In this document: positions 1 to 9,056 of the stretch, piece by piece
How the letters are laid out: each line of letters begins with the position of its first letter
How positions within the stretch are numbered: the first letter of the stretch is position 1
Assembly: GCA_018402235.1 (NCBI GenBank)
Contig: JAGYJJ010000004.1
Span: 124,001-188,000 of the forward strand
Source of the DNA: Candidatus Nanopelagicales bacterium
GTDB lineage: Bacteria > Actinomycetota > Actinomycetes > S36-B12
Direction of reading: 5' to 3'
Length of the DNA: 64,000 bases
Translations under genes and position numbers: made by a program
The notes under the pieces: model-generated
The model's input: the letters and a program-made list of their open reading frames with translations, nothing else
Databases searched by the model: none
Told to the model about the DNA's origin: nothing

Positions 1-1578
1 CTCGCAAAGGCCTGGGAGCGCCGAGGACTCCTGGGGTCGCGCCACGTGGTTGCAGTGATCGGCGATGGCGCATTGACCGGTGGAATGGCCTGGGAGGCGC
101 TGAACAACATCGCAGCCTCCGAGCGACCGATCGTGATCGTGGTCAATGACAATGAGCGGTCCTACTCACCAACCATCGGTGGTTTGGCCCACCACCTCGC
201 CACATTGCGCACGACTCGAGGCTATGAACGCTTTATGCAGTGGGGCAAAGGGGTGCTTCAGCGCACTCCGTTGGTGGGTCGGCCGATTTACGATGCCTTG
301 CACGGAATGAAGAAGGGCGTCAAGGATGTGGTGGCGCCCCAAGGGCTGTTCGAGGATCTCGGCCTTAAGTACATCGGCCCGGTCAATGGACACGATGAGC
401 AGGAGTTGGAGTTCGCGCTCACTCGGGCCCGAGATTTCGATCACCCAGTGATCGTGCACGCCATCACTCATAAGGGCCACGGCTATGCGCCGGCTGAGAA
501 CGACGAAGCCGACCGTTTCCATGGAGTGGGGATTATCGATCCTGATACCGGCCAACCGCTCACTGAATCAGGACCGACCTGGACCTCTGTCTTTTCTGAT
601 GAAATGGTGCGCATCGGTCACGATGAGCGGACGGTTGTTGCGATCACCGCGGCGATGCTTGGACCCACGGGGCTAGAACGTTTTGCGACGAGTTACCCAG
701 ATCGCACCTACGACGTTGGTATCGCCGAGCAGCATGCGATAACGAGTGCGGCAGGTTTGGCCTATGGCGGACTTCACCCGGTTGTGGCGGTCTATGCAAC
801 CTTCTTGAATCGTGCTTTCGATCAAGTGCTCATGGATTGCGCGCTCCACAAGGCTGGCGTCACAATCGTTCTTGATCGAGCAGGTGTTACGGGCGACGAC
901 GGTGCCAGTCACAACGGGATGTGGGACATGGCCATGCTCGGTGTGGTGCCAGGGCTGCGTCTTGCCGCACCGCGCGATGCGGCCACAGTGCGACAGGAAC
1001 TGCGAGAGGCCATCAACGTCCAGGACGCCCCCACGGTGGTCCGATTCCCTAAGGGTGCGTTGGGCCCAGACATCCCAGCGGTGCGGTCAATCGGTGGTTT
1101 GGACGTTCTCGCTGAGACACATGCACACGAAGTGGATGTTCTAATCGTTGCCGTGGGCGCCTTTGGCGCCATGGGTGTGGACGTGGCACGTCGACTCCAA
1201 GCGCAAGGCATCGCAACTCGGGTGATCGACCCACGTTGGGTTTTACCGGTGCCCGCCGAAATTGTCGATCTAGCCGGGCACGCTAGACACGTGGTGGTCC
1301 TGGAGGACGGCATCCGTGAAGGTGGAATCGGGTCGGCCGTTACCGATGTCTTGCGCGACGCTGGACTGCGGACACCGATCCGTGTGTTCGGAGTTCCACG
1401 AGCCTTCCTAGAACACGGTAAGCGGACCCAACTCCTAGAAAGCCTCGGCCTCACCGACCAACAGGTTTCCCGCTCAATCATCGAGTGGGTAGCCGCCGAT
1501 CCTTCATCGGAACCCGAATCAGCCGACGCTACGCAGGCACCGACGCAATCCCAGGTGCCAGGAAGCGCCTCCCCGTAA
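1..1578 (+). CDS. dxs: 1-deoxy-D-xylulose-5-phosphate synthase, 5' end missing
   Basis: Condenses pyruvate and glyceraldehyde 3-phosphate to DXP with thiamine diphosphate, the first step of the non-mevalonate isoprenoid pathway, in the cytosol. The frame is open from base 1, so the N-terminus lies outside the window. Visible are the ThDP-binding [15 protein letters not shown] segment, the transketolase pyrimidine-binding domain with [15 protein letters not shown], and the C-terminal transketolase domain. The last 35 or so residues are a low-complexity Ser/Pro/Ala tail that runs 50 bases into the convergent fadB gene. The isoprenoid precursors it makes feed the undecaprenyl and polyprenol carriers handled by uppP and ppm1 further along the window. 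Confidence 0.95.
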   Translation, partial: LAKAWERRGLLGSRHVVAVIGDGALTGGMAWEALNNIAASERPIVIVVNDNERSYSPTIGGLAHHLATLRTTRGYERFMQWGKGVLQRTPLVGRPIYDALHGMKKGVKDVVAPQGLFEDLGLKYIGPVNGHDEQELEFALTRARDFDHPVIVHAITHKGHGYAPAENDEADRFHGVGIIDPDTGQPLTESGPTWTSVFSDEMVRIGHDERTVVAITAAMLGPTGLERFATSYPDRTYDVGIAEQHAITSAAGLAYGGLHPVVAVYATFLNRAFDQVLMDCALHKAGVTIVLDRAGVTGDDGASHNGMWDMAMLGVVPGLRLAAPRDAATVRQELREAINVQDAPTVVRFPKGALGPDIPAVRSIGGLDVLAETHAHEVDVLIVAVGAFGAMGVDVARRLQAQGIATRVIDPRWVLPVPAEIVDLAGHARHVVVLEDGIREGGIGSAVTDVLRDAGLRTPIRVFGVPRAFLEHGKRTQLLESLGLTDQQVSRSIIEWVAADPSSEPESADATQAPTQSQVPGSASP

Positions 1579-3634
1579 CTGCCTCTGCGGAACCGGTTCG
1601 ATCCAAGTACGGGGTGAGGCCGCCGAGCCAGAACGGCCATCCCGCGCCCATGATCATGCACAGGTCGATGTCCTGCGCCTCGGCAACCACACCCTCGTCA
1701 AGCATGCGACGGGCCTCGTCCGCCAACGCATTCAGGGCTCGCTGCCGGATCTCCTCCTCGGTGAGGGTGGTCGTTCCGCGCTGGTAGACCTCGTCAACTT
1801 TCGGATCCAGTGTGCGCGAACCATCCGAACCCCACTGCCACACACCTTGGAGTCCAGCATCCAGAAGTCGTTGAAGATTGGGGGAAAGGTAGTAACGATC
1901 GGGGAATACCGCGTGCATGGATTCGGACACATGCGCGGCAACGCCCATGCCCACTAGTTGGAGCAGGGCAAACGGACTCATCGGCAGTCCGAGGGGATCC
2001 ATAGCCCGATCGGCCACATCAAAGTCGGCACCCTCATCGACGGCTTTGGTGATTTCACCCAGATAGCGGATGAGCAGCCTGTTCACAACGAACGCAGGCG
2101 CATCCGCCACCAGCACACATGACTTCTTCAGTTCCTTACCCACGGCAAAGGCGGTTGCAACCGTTGCGTCGTCAGTCTTGTCGGCGCGCGCAATCTCCAG
2201 CAACGGCATCACCGCTACGGGATTGAAAAAGTGGAAACCCACAACTCGCTCTGGATGTTTCAAGTCGCTTGACATGGCACCTACGGACAACGACGACGTA
2301 TTCGTGGCCAGCACGCACTCGGTGGAAACAACGGCTTCGAGGCTGGCGAACACCTTCTTCTTGACGTCCAGGTCCTCGAAGACCGCCTCGAGAACGAAGC
2401 TCGCATCGGCAAACGCGGCCACATCGATCGTCCCCGTTACCAGGCCCTTCAGGCGGCTAGCTTTGTCGGCGCTCACACGACCCTTCGCTGCAAGTCCATC
2501 GATTTCGGAGTGCACGCGGGCGACGCCTGCATCGACGCGATCTTGATCAAGATCGCTCATCACTACGGGAACTTGCATCCGGCGCGCGAACAGCAGTGCC
2601 AACTGGCTGGCCATCAGGCCAGCTCCCACGATGCCCACCTTCGTGACTGGCCGCGCATGTTCCTTGTCCGGGACGCCCACGGGGCGCTTCGCACGCTTTT
2701 GCACGAGGTCGAATGAGTACAAGGATGCGCGCAGGTCATCACCCATGACTAGTTCGGTGAGTGCTGTGTCTTCTGCAGCGAATCCCTCGTCTCGACTGCG
2801 CGACTTCGCGGCCTGCACCAGATCGAGTGCTCGATAGGGGGCTGGAGTTGCGCCGTGTAGGCGAGCCTCTACGCCAGCGCGGTAACCGTCAACTATCTGA
2901 TCCCAGGTAGACCGGTCGATATCGGCGCGAGGTACATCTAAGCGCCCAGAGATCACATCATCGGCCCACCCGAGCGAGCGTTCGAGAAAGTCTGCCGGCT
3001 CGAAGACCGCATCGACAATCCCTAGCTCGAGAGCCTGCGCGGGACGCAGTTGCTTGTTCTGGTTCATCGAGTTGTTGATGATGACGTCGAGCGCTTTTTG
3101 CGGACCGATGAGGTTGGGCAGTATCCACGCTCCGCCCCAGCCGGGGACGATTCCGAGGAATACCTCCGGCAATGACAAGCCAGCCGCACTCGCATCGAGT
3201 GTCCGGTAGTTGCAGTGCAGCGCCAATTCCAAGCCGCCTCCCATGGCGGCACCGTTAACGAATGCAAAGGTCGGTACCGAGGTCTCGCCAAGTTTGCGAA
3301 ATACATCATGGCCGAGTTTGGCAAACGCCTCGATGATGCTGGGATCGTTGACGACACCGATCGCCGAGAGGTCTGCACCAACGGCGAATATGAAAGGTTT
3401 GCCGGTGACTCCGATGCCGACAACGCCAGGGGTCGCGACAGCTTCATCGATGGCAGCGCCTAGGGATGCAAGACCCTGCGGGCCGAAGGTGGAAGGCCTG
3501 GTGTGGTCGCGTCCGTTATCGACGGTTATCAGGGCGAAAGTGCCCGATTGCAGATCTACCCATCGCAACTTCGCTTCGGTCACTACCTCGTCGGGGAGCG
3601 TCTGTGTGCTCGACTGTGTGCTGGAAGAAGACAT
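1529..3634 (-). CDS. fadB: Multifunctional fatty-acid oxidation protein, enoyl-CoA hydratase plus 3-hydroxyacyl-CoA dehydrogenase
   Basis: Catalyses hydration of 2-enoyl-CoA and NAD-dependent oxidation of 3-hydroxyacyl-CoA in beta-oxidation. The 701-residue protein has an N-terminal crotonase domain ([15 protein letters not shown] near residues 127-141, then [14 protein letters not shown]) and a Rossmann domain beginning with [10 protein letters not shown] near 334-343, followed by the C-terminal dehydrogenase domains. This is the usual length for the FadB/FadJ family. The ATG at 3634 was chosen because it overlaps the fadA stop by one base (TGATG), the usual sign of translational coupling; an upstream in-frame start at 3694 lies inside fadA. 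It forms an operon with the thiolase and converges on dxs. Confidence 0.93.
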   Translation of the reverse strand: MSSSSTQSSTQTLPDEVVTEAKLRWVDLQSGTFALITVDNGRDHTRPSTFGPQGLASLGAAIDEAVATPGVVGIGVTGKPFIFAVGADLSAIGVVNDPSIIEAFAKLGHDVFRKLGETSVPTFAFVNGAAMGGGLELALHCNYRTLDASAAGLSLPEVFLGIVPGWGGAWILPNLIGPQKALDVIINNSMNQNKQLRPAQALELGIVDAVFEPADFLERSLGWADDVISGRLDVPRADIDRSTWDQIVDGYRAGVEARLHGATPAPYRALDLVQAAKSRSRDEGFAAEDTALTELVMGDDLRASLYSFDLVQKRAKRPVGVPDKEHARPVTKVGIVGAGLMASQLALLFARRMQVPVVMSDLDQDRVDAGVARVHSEIDGLAAKGRVSADKASRLKGLVTGTIDVAAFADASFVLEAVFEDLDVKKKVFASLEAVVSTECVLATNTSSLSVGAMSSDLKHPERVVGFHFFNPVAVMPLLEIARADKTDDATVATAFAVGKELKKSCVLVADAPAFVVNRLLIRYLGEITKAVDEGADFDVADRAMDPLGLPMSPFALLQLVGMGVAAHVSESMHAVFPDRYYLSPNLQRLLDAGLQGVWQWGSDGSRTLDPKVDEVYQRGTTTLTEEEIRQRALNALADEARRMLDEGVVAEAQDIDLCMIMGAGWPFWLGGLTPYLDRTGSAEAVTGRRFLAPGIASVPA

Positions 3635-4821
3635 CAGGCGTTCTCCTCGACTCGTTCCCAAATGACGGTGCCACCCATTCCCAAACCGATGCACATGGTG
3701 GTGATGCCGTAACGGGCACTTGGATTGGCCTGGAAGTCCCGCGCCAAGTTGTTCATCAATCGAATGCCGCTCGAGGCCAGTGGGTGGCCTACGGCGATGG
3801 CACCACCCATGGGATTCACGCGGGGATCATCGTCGGCGATACCGAAGTGCTCAAGGAATGCGAGGACCTGGACGGCAAATGCTTCGTTGATCTCGAACAG
3901 GTCGATGTCCGTGATCGACAAACCAGCCTTGTCGAGTGCCTTGATGGTGCTGGGGACCGGACCCACCCCCATGACTTCTGGCTCCACGCCGGCGAAAGCG
4001 AAGCCGACCATGCGCATTTTTGCGCTCAGTCCCAACTCACGTGCAACCGTCTCGGAGGCAAGGATTGCGCCCGTAGCGCCATCAGTAAGGGCCGAAGCGT
4101 TGCCCGCTGTTACCCGGCCATGCGGCCGGAACGGGGTGCGCAAGGAGGCGAGCCCTTCGAGGGATGTACCCGGACGCGGACCCTCATCCACTGTCACGAA
4201 GCCCCATCCGTTTTCTAGGTCCCGGACAGCTACCGGAACGAGATCGGGTTGAAGCACGCCGTTCGCGTAGGCCTTGGCCGTCTTGTCTTGGCTCGCTACC
4301 GCGAACGCGTCGGCGCGATCTTTTGTGAGGCTCGGATAGCGGTCGTGCAGGTTCTCCGCCGTCTTGCCCATCAACAGTGCCTCTGGGTCGACGATTTTTT
4401 CCGCCAGATAACGGGGATTGGGATCGATTCCTTCGCCCATCGGATGCCGGGTCATATGTTCGACGCCACCGGCAATGGCAATGTCGTAAGCCCCGGCCAT
4501 GATCGCCGACGACAGCGTGGTCACCGCGGTCATCGCGCCAGCGCACCAGCGGTCGATCGAATACCCCGGAACCGTATTCGGGAGACCGGACAAAAGCGCG
4601 ACCGAGCGTCCGATATTCATACCTTGGTCGCCGGTCTGGGTGGCAGCTGCTATCGCAACGTCGTCGACTCGGGCCGGAGGGAGGTTGGGATTGCGTCGCA
4701 GGAGTTCGCGCATGACCTTGACCATGAGGTCGTCGGCACGGGTTTGGGCAAACAAACTGCCTGCCCGGGCGAAAGGGGTGCGTACCCCATCGACGAAAAC
4801 GACCGGCGAAATGCTTTTCAT
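3634..4821 (-). CDS. fadA: Acetyl-CoA acyltransferase (3-ketoacyl-CoA thiolase)
   Basis: Last step of beta-oxidation: thiolytic cleavage of 3-ketoacyl-CoA. The 395-residue protein has the nucleophilic cysteine in DRWCAGAM (Cys93), the GGAIAVGHPLASSG histidine motif and the C-terminal CIGLGMGGTVIWE cysteine loop, all in thiolase order. The start has a clear Shine-Dalgarno (AAGGAG, five bases upstream). It is first in a two-gene operon with fadB and is preceded by a perfect inverted repeat that probably binds a TetR-type repressor. A role in fatty-acid oxidation is more likely than acetoacetyl-CoA synthesis because of the fadB partner. Confidence 0.93.
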   Translation of the reverse strand: MKSISPVVFVDGVRTPFARAGSLFAQTRADDLMVKVMRELLRRNPNLPPARVDDVAIAAATQTGDQGMNIGRSVALLSGLPNTVPGYSIDRWCAGAMTAVTTLSSAIMAGAYDIAIAGGVEHMTRHPMGEGIDPNPRYLAEKIVDPEALLMGKTAENLHDRYPSLTKDRADAFAVASQDKTAKAYANGVLQPDLVPVAVRDLENGWGFVTVDEGPRPGTSLEGLASLRTPFRPHGRVTAGNASALTDGATGAILASETVARELGLSAKMRMVGFAFAGVEPEVMGVGPVPSTIKALDKAGLSITDIDLFEINEAFAVQVLAFLEHFGIADDDPRVNPMGGAIAVGHPLASSGIRLMNNLARDFQANPSARYGITTMCIGLGMGGTVIWERVEENA

Positions 4822-4850
4822 GGGGCTCCTTTGATCGACGCAGCCCCGAT

Positions 4851-4866
4851 GTTACTGGCTAGTAAC
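4851..4866. promoter_or_regulatory. Perfect inverted repeat, candidate TetR-family operator for fadAB
   Basis: GTTACT-GGCT-AGTAAC, two 6-base arms around a 4-base centre, lying 29 bases before the fadA start and directly after the RNase D stop codon. Its size and position fit the operator of a TetR-type fatty-acid repressor. No such regulator gene lies in this window, so the assignment rests on the palindrome and its location only. Confidence 0.5.
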
Positions 4867-6072
4867 TTAGGTTTCTAGGGCAGCGCGCAAGATGGGACCG
4901 CAGATATCGATCTGCCATTCCCGGGCCGCGCCCGCCCGGAGGAATTCCTCGAGATCATCGGGCGGCTCCCAGCAGACCCGGCGCAGCAATTCAGGGGACA
5001 GCAACATCTCCGACGCAACGCCCCAATCCTCGGCGAGGGTTCCAACGCCTTCGCGAGCGGCCGCCAGTCTTCGAGCCGCTTGCGGATCCTTGTCCGCCCA
5101 CGAGCGCGGGGGAGGCGGTCCATCACCGCGCGGTGGTCGCGTGGGCCACTGATCCTTCGACAGCGCGCGGGCCCGATCGAGGGCCTGCCACCATTGCTTT
5201 TTGTAGCGGGCCGCACCGCGTCCGTGAAAACCCTTCACGGCGAGCAGATCACCCACAGACCCCGGATCTGCCATGGCGGCCGCGACGATCGCTGAATCTG
5301 GCAGCAGCCGTCCTGGTGCGGTGTCTGTATCGACGGCGATTTCATCGCGTGCCCACCACAACTCGCGCGCAAGGGCCCATTCACGTGGACTTTTCAAGGC
5401 GTGCATACCCGATAGCCGGCGCCAGGGTTCGGGCCCACGATCTTTGGGCTGAAAGGACACAAGATGAGTGAACTCCTGCTGTGCCGCATCCCATCGACCC
5501 CGTGCTTTCAGATCCGCGGCGAGGATCTCGCGCAGTTCGACAAGGGGTTCCACATCCAAGGCCGCGTACCGCAGTTGCTCACCGGTGAGTGGGCGAAGCG
5601 ACCAGTCGGCCGAACCGTGTCCTTTCGCAAGACCGCGCCCCAGTTCACTTGACACCAGCCCTGCCAGGCTCACCTTGTCTCGTCCTAGCAGGCGCGCGGC
5701 CACCTCGGTGTCGAACAGTTGCTGGGGTCGCATGCCGAGCTCTGCCAGGCAAGCCAGGTCCTGGGTTGCTGCATGCAAGATCCACTCGCTGGTGCCGATG
5801 GCATTTCCCAGAACGGTCAGGTCTGCAATGTCGATCGGATCGATCAACGCGGTTCCTGCACCTTCGCGGCGGACTTGAACCAGGTAGGCCCGCGCGGAGT
5901 ACCGATAGCCCGACGCGCGCTCGGCATCCAGGGCCACCGGGCCGCTGCCATTTTTAAGCGATTCGGAGTACTCGGCGAGGTCACTCTTGGAGGTGATGAC
6001 TGGTGCTACCCCATCACGAAGTTCCAGGGGCGGTAGCGGCTCTTCGGGGGTTTCGGAATCTGCTGTGGTCAC
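4867..6072 (-). CDS. Ribonuclease D-like 3'-5' exonuclease with HRDC domain
   Basis: Predicted DEDD-family 3'-5' exoribonuclease for RNA maturation and turnover. The 401-residue protein begins with an exonuclease domain (VALDAERASGYRY carries the DxE pair, HAATQDLACL the second motif, YAALDVEPLVEL the third) followed by an HRDC helicase-and-RNaseD C-terminal domain. The GTG at 6072 overlaps the DUF3000 stop as GTGA and matches the family N-terminus; the longer open frame upstream is inside the neighbouring gene. It is coupled to DUF3000, an arrangement I recall as common in actinobacteria. The substrate cannot be read from the sequence. Confidence 0.88.
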   Translation of the reverse strand: MTTADSETPEEPLPPLELRDGVAPVITSKSDLAEYSESLKNGSGPVALDAERASGYRYSARAYLVQVRREGAGTALIDPIDIADLTVLGNAIGTSEWILHAATQDLACLAELGMRPQQLFDTEVAARLLGRDKVSLAGLVSSELGRGLAKGHGSADWSLRPLTGEQLRYAALDVEPLVELREILAADLKARGRWDAAQQEFTHLVSFQPKDRGPEPWRRLSGMHALKSPREWALARELWWARDEIAVDTDTAPGRLLPDSAIVAAAMADPGSVGDLLAVKGFHGRGAARYKKQWWQALDRARALSKDQWPTRPPRGDGPPPPRSWADKDPQAARRLAAAREGVGTLAEDWGVASEMLLSPELLRRVCWEPPDDLEEFLRAGAAREWQIDICGPILRAALET

Positions 6073-6698
6073 GAAGATCGACTCCGGTGGGCCGCCATCT
6101 GGGGCACACCGGCGGGTAACGGGGGTAGGCCGGCGAGCCGGGCCAATATCTCGATCCAGGCATCCAGGTGCTCGGTGATCGTGGCGGAAACGTCGTTGGA
6201 ATCGGAGCTGTGGGCCGTGTCCGGTACGGCGAGGGGTGTCCAGGAGGCTCGAATCTCCACTAAACCATCGCCAGGACGCTCGGCCATCGTGCCGAAGGAT
6301 GTACCCGAGGAGATCGTCACGGTGCCTCCCACCTGGGTGAGCGCCATCTCCTCCAGTGAATCCGTGACCCAAGTCCAGGCAACTTCGTGGATAAGGGGGT
6401 CGGCCAGGATCTCCGGTTCAACATCGCAGCGCGCAAACACAACAACCCGGAACGTTCCGGCCCACTCGTCGACGCCGTCTGGATCGTGGAGCAGCACGAA
6501 ACGCCCCGTTGCCGATTCACTCAGATCGCCAAGGGGGTTGTCCATCGGGACGGCATCGGCTACGAGCGTGAGGGCATGGGGGGCAAGGCGCTGAGGAGCG
6601 GGGGCTTGCTCGATCTGGAATTCCGGGCGGACCTGGGCGTGCGCAAGGCGCTCGGCAGCGGCCACGAAAGCCGCATCGGTGGCTGGAACGCTCTGCAC
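6069..6698 (-). CDS. DUF3000 family protein
   Basis: An actinobacterial protein of unknown function, 209 residues, soluble, with no signal peptide or membrane segment. It matches the family I know as DUF3000, which usually sits beside ribonuclease D as it does here (four-base GTGA overlap). The GTG at 6698 has no Shine-Dalgarno but is preceded by TAGCCT at exactly the spacing for a leaderless transcript, supporting this start. The C-terminal part has the conserved LDAWIEILARLAGLPPLP segment. No catalytic motif is evident. Confidence 0.75.
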   Translation of the reverse strand: MQSVPATDAAFVAAAERLAHAQVRPEFQIEQAPAPQRLAPHALTLVADAVPMDNPLGDLSESATGRFVLLHDPDGVDEWAGTFRVVVFARCDVEPEILADPLIHEVAWTWVTDSLEEMALTQVGGTVTISSGTSFGTMAERPGDGLVEIRASWTPLAVPDTAHSSDSNDVSATITEHLDAWIEILARLAGLPPLPAGVPQMAAHRSRSS

Positions 6699-6704
6699 TC
6701 ACGC

Positions 6705-6710
6705 AGGCTA
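6705..6710 (-). promoter_or_regulatory. -10 hexamer TAGCCT for the DUF3000-RNase D operon
   Basis: TAGCCT ends six bases before the GTG start of the DUF3000 gene, which would put the first transcribed base at the start codon. No ribosome-binding site lies between. This is one of a set of similarly placed TANNNT hexamers in this window. Confidence 0.5.
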
Positions 6711-6748
6711 CGGCGGGGATGGCTCAATCGAGGTGGGCCACGCCGGGT

Positions 6749-7198
6749 TCAGGTCTTTTCGAGACTTACCGAGATGGAGTTGATGCAGTAACGAAGATCC
6801 GTAGGCGTCGGGTAACCCTCACCCTCAAAGACGTGGCCCAGATGCCCTCCGCACGAGGCGCAGCGAACCTCGGTTCGCAGGTGACCCATGGATCGGTCCT
6901 CTAGATACAGCACAGCGTCGCCGGCTAGCGGCGCATAGAAACTGGGCCAACCGCAATGCGAGTCGAACTTGGTATCGCTTCGGAACAGTTCGACGCCGCA
7001 CGCGCGACAGCTGTAAACGCCATCGGACTTTGTATCGGTGTACTCACCCACGAACGGTGGCTCGGTCCCAGCCTCTCGCAAAACGTGATAGGCCTGATCA
7101 CCAAGTGCTGAACGCCACTCGGCTTCTGACCTCACGACCGGATATGTCAAACCGTCGGGCCGGGTGGGACCATCTGCTGCGGGTGTTGAGTGCGCCAT
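6749..7198 (-). CDS. msrB: Peptide-methionine (R)-S-oxide reductase
   Basis: Repairs oxidised proteins by reducing methionine-R-sulfoxide. The protein of about 149 residues has both zinc CxxC pairs (CRAC and CASC), the GWPSF motif and the catalytic-cysteine region YCINS near the C-terminus, as in standard MsrB. Start choice: ATG 7198 has TAACAT seven bases upstream and fits the leaderless pattern; another ATG at 7207 would add three residues; longer versions are not supported. It is divergent from the DUF4916 gene and single-transcribed. It would work with mycothiol/thioredoxin redox chemistry in this organism. Confidence 0.93.
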   Translation of the reverse strand: MAHSTPAADGPTRPDGLTYPVVRSEAEWRSALGDQAYHVLREAGTEPPFVGEYTDTKSDGVYSCRACGVELFRSDTKFDSHCGWPSFYAPLAGDAVLYLEDRSMGHLRTEVRCASCGGHLGHVFEGEGYPTPTDLRYCINSISVSLEKT

Positions 7199-7205
7199 GG
7201 AACTC

Positions 7206-7211
7206 ATGTTA
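7206..7211 (-). promoter_or_regulatory. -10 hexamer TAACAT before msrB
   Basis: TAACAT ends seven bases before ATG 7198. It overlaps the alternative ATG at 7207, so if this is the true -10 element, that upstream ATG is not transcribed. Confidence 0.4.
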
Positions 7212-7251
7212 CGGCCGTTACCGTGCCATGATTGCCCGCGGGAGGATTGTG

Positions 7252-7788
7252 ATGAGCGACATGCTGGATGTTCGCGGCTCGTGGCTGAGCGAAGACGATT
7301 TGGAATCAGCGCGCGAACGCCTCCCCATTGTTTACATAGATGCGGTACCCGTCCGAACCGATGATCGTGGCCAAGTGACGAGCGTGGGGTTGCTGTTGCG
7401 TGGAATGCCGGACGGCTCAATAAGTCGGGCAGTTGTCACAGGTCGGGTGCTCTACGGGGAACGAATTCGAGATGCCCTATTGCGTCACCTAGAAAAGGAC
7501 CTCGGGCCGATGGCACTGCCGCAGGTGCCGGTCTCGCCGCAACCGTTCACGATCGTGGAGTATTTTCCGGACCCTGATGTGACGGGCTTTCACGACCCTC
7601 GCCAGCACGCCGTGGCCCTTGCCTTCGTAGTGGCTATCGAAGGCGACTGTGCGCCCAGCCAGGATGCACTCGATCTTGTGTGGGTGACACCGCACGAAGC
7701 CACGCGCGCCGATTTCCAGTCAGAGATGACCGGGGGACAAGGCCGCTTGGTGCGCATGGCGCTCGCGCATTGCGGACTGTTGCCCTAG
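7252..7788 (+). CDS. DUF4916 family protein, degenerate Nudix fold
   Basis: A 178-residue soluble protein of the actinobacterial DUF4916 family, related to Nudix hydrolases. The layout (PIVYIDAVPVRTDDRGQV strand region, a Gly-Arg turn GRVLYGERIRDALLRHLEKDLG, then ALAFVVAIEG and LDLVWVTPHEA) is that of a Nudix fold, but the Nudix box lacks the REXXEE glutamates that bind the catalytic metal. It is therefore probably not a classical diphosphohydrolase. The ATG at 7252 has a strong Shine-Dalgarno (GGAGG, six bases upstream), which decides it over ATG 7228. Function unknown; divergent from msrB. Confidence 0.75.
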   Translation: MSDMLDVRGSWLSEDDLESARERLPIVYIDAVPVRTDDRGQVTSVGLLLRGMPDGSISRAVVTGRVLYGERIRDALLRHLEKDLGPMALPQVPVSPQPFTIVEYFPDPDVTGFHDPRQHAVALAFVVAIEGDCAPSQDALDLVWVTPHEATRADFQSEMTGGQGRLVRMALAHCGLLP

Positions 7789-7828
7789 TGACGATTCAGT
7801 TTCCCGCATTAGATATTCCCCGCAGCAA

Positions 7829-7860
7829 TTCTTCCCAGTATTAGTTCTTCCCCGTATTAA
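7829..7860. repeat. Two tandem copies of a 16-bp repeat
   Basis: TTCTTCCCAGTATTAG followed directly by TTCTTCCCCGTATTAA, 14 of 16 bases identical. The second copy supplies the stop codon of the enoyl-CoA hydratase. Weaker related C-rich/TTAG stretches precede it from 7800. The strand between the convergent genes holds nothing else recognisable. Confidence 0.6.
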
Positions 7861-8657
7861 CTAGTTGCGGACGGGAATTGCGGGGCGCGCTTCTGCGATC
7901 GCGCTGTCAGGGCCTCTGCTAGGTCAGGCAATTCGAAGGCGCGCGACATTTCCACCAAAGATGCGTCTACCGATGAACTCAACGTGAGCTGGTCGGCTTG
8001 AAGCAACTGCCTTTTCATCGTCGCTACCGATGCAGGGGATGACGACGTTGCTATGTCCTGTGCCCACTCCAGGGCTGATGCAAGGGGATCTGCGCTCACC
8101 TGAGCTAGGCCGAGATCGCCGGCCTGGATGCCCGTAATGGTTCGACCGGTGAGGAGCAGATCGGTGGCAGCCGGCAGTCCGATGAGCCGCGGAAGCAACC
8201 AGGCGACGCCATATTCGGCCACCAGGCCCAGGCGGGCAAATGTGGTGCTCAAGGTCGCCTCCGGGTGCACGAAGCGAGCGTCGGCGCTTATTGCTAGGAC
8301 GAATCCAATACCAGCGCATGGTCCATTGATGGCGGTAACCACGGGAGTGCTCAAGGTCAAAGCTACGACAGGCAGCGTCGAGACATCCTGACCGGTCACA
8401 TAACTTTGCAACTCCTCGACCGTTCCACCCAGTGTCGTGAGGTCTGCGCCGGAGCAGAAGCCACGCCCGGCTCCGGTCACGACCACGGCACGGGTTTGGA
8501 CATCGGAGTCGAGTTCGCGCAACAGCCGTGCATAGTTCGGGCCCATCTCGGCGGTCAAAGCGTTCAAGCGATCCGGCCGATTCAAGGTGACTAGAGCCAC
8601 CGAACCTCGGTGCTCAAGGGTTATTGCCTGGTCTGAAGAAGTAGAGTGTGAGGACAC
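7857..8657 (-). CDS. Enoyl-CoA hydratase/isomerase family protein
   Basis: A 266-residue single-domain crotonase-fold protein. The oxyanion-hole segments are visible as RGFCSGADL and NGPCAGIGFVLAISADARF; the FARLGLVAEYGVAWLLPRLIG segment follows. The acidic residue position usually taken by the catalytic glutamates looks altered (VAEYG), so the exact reaction (hydration, isomerisation or another CoA chemistry) is open. It starts with GTG 8657, giving MSSHSTSS. It stands alone, divergent from lapA, and is not part of the fadAB operon 3 kb away. Confidence 0.85.
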   Translation of the reverse strand: MSSHSTSSDQAITLEHRGSVALVTLNRPDRLNALTAEMGPNYARLLRELDSDVQTRAVVVTGAGRGFCSGADLTTLGGTVEELQSYVTGQDVSTLPVVALTLSTPVVTAINGPCAGIGFVLAISADARFVHPEATLSTTFARLGLVAEYGVAWLLPRLIGLPAATDLLLTGRTITGIQAGDLGLAQVSADPLASALEWAQDIATSSSPASVATMKRQLLQADQLTLSSSVDASLVEMSRAFELPDLAEALTARSQKRAPQFPSATS

Positions 8658-8696
8658 CCCTTAAGCCAAGCACACCCGCTCGTTGTTGGAGGCGAC

Positions 8697-8975
8697 ATGT
8701 CCGAAGAACCTGGCGCACTTGCCAAGAAGCCACAAAAGAAAGGCATCACGGTCACCTGGCGGGGGATCGTGCTGATCGTCGTAGCTGTAGCCCTCTTGGT
8801 GTTCGCTGTTCAAAACCTTCAAACGGCACCGGTGAACTTCCTGGGCGCCACCGTCGACGTGTGGGTTTGGCTGGTAGTCATCAGTAGTTTCCTACTCGGA
8901 ATGCTGCTCGGCGGCGTGGTGAAGGCGGGCGCTCGCAAACTTCGCAAGCCCAACCCCGCGCAGGGCAAAGCATGA
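8697..8975 (+). CDS. LapA-domain small membrane protein
   Basis: A 92-residue protein with a basic N-terminus, a first membrane segment (about residues 23-41, GIVLIVVAVALLVFAVQNL), the QNLQTAPVNFLG turn typical of LapA/DUF1049 proteins, a second membrane segment (about 53-76) and a basic C-terminus. A strong Shine-Dalgarno (GGAGG) precedes the ATG. In proteobacteria LapA takes part in lipopolysaccharide assembly; in actinobacteria, which lack LPS, the role is unknown. Confidence 0.8.
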   Translation: MSEEPGALAKKPQKKGITVTWRGIVLIVVAVALLVFAVQNLQTAPVNFLGATVDVWVWLVVISSFLLGMLLGGVVKAGARKLRKPNPAQGKA

Positions 8976-9028
8976 TCTGGGCCCAAAGATTGGTCCGTGC
9001 CTAAAGCCCGGTAGCGGTTTAGCGTCCC

Positions 9029-9056
9029 TATTCGGACGTCTGTATTCGAACGTCTC
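9029..9056. repeat. 14-bp tandem repeat, two and a half copies
   Basis: TATTCGGACGTCTG then TATTCGAACGTCTC, followed by a third start TATTCG at 9057. The repeat lies in the 80-base gap between the convergent lapA and acidic-protein genes and reaches the stop codon of the latter. Function unknown; it looks like a slippage product. Confidence 0.6.

Noticed and set aside
909-1661. Open frame of 250 codons on the minus strand over the dxs 3' end
   Set aside because: Arg/Ser/Thr-rich complement of dxs codons; no domain.
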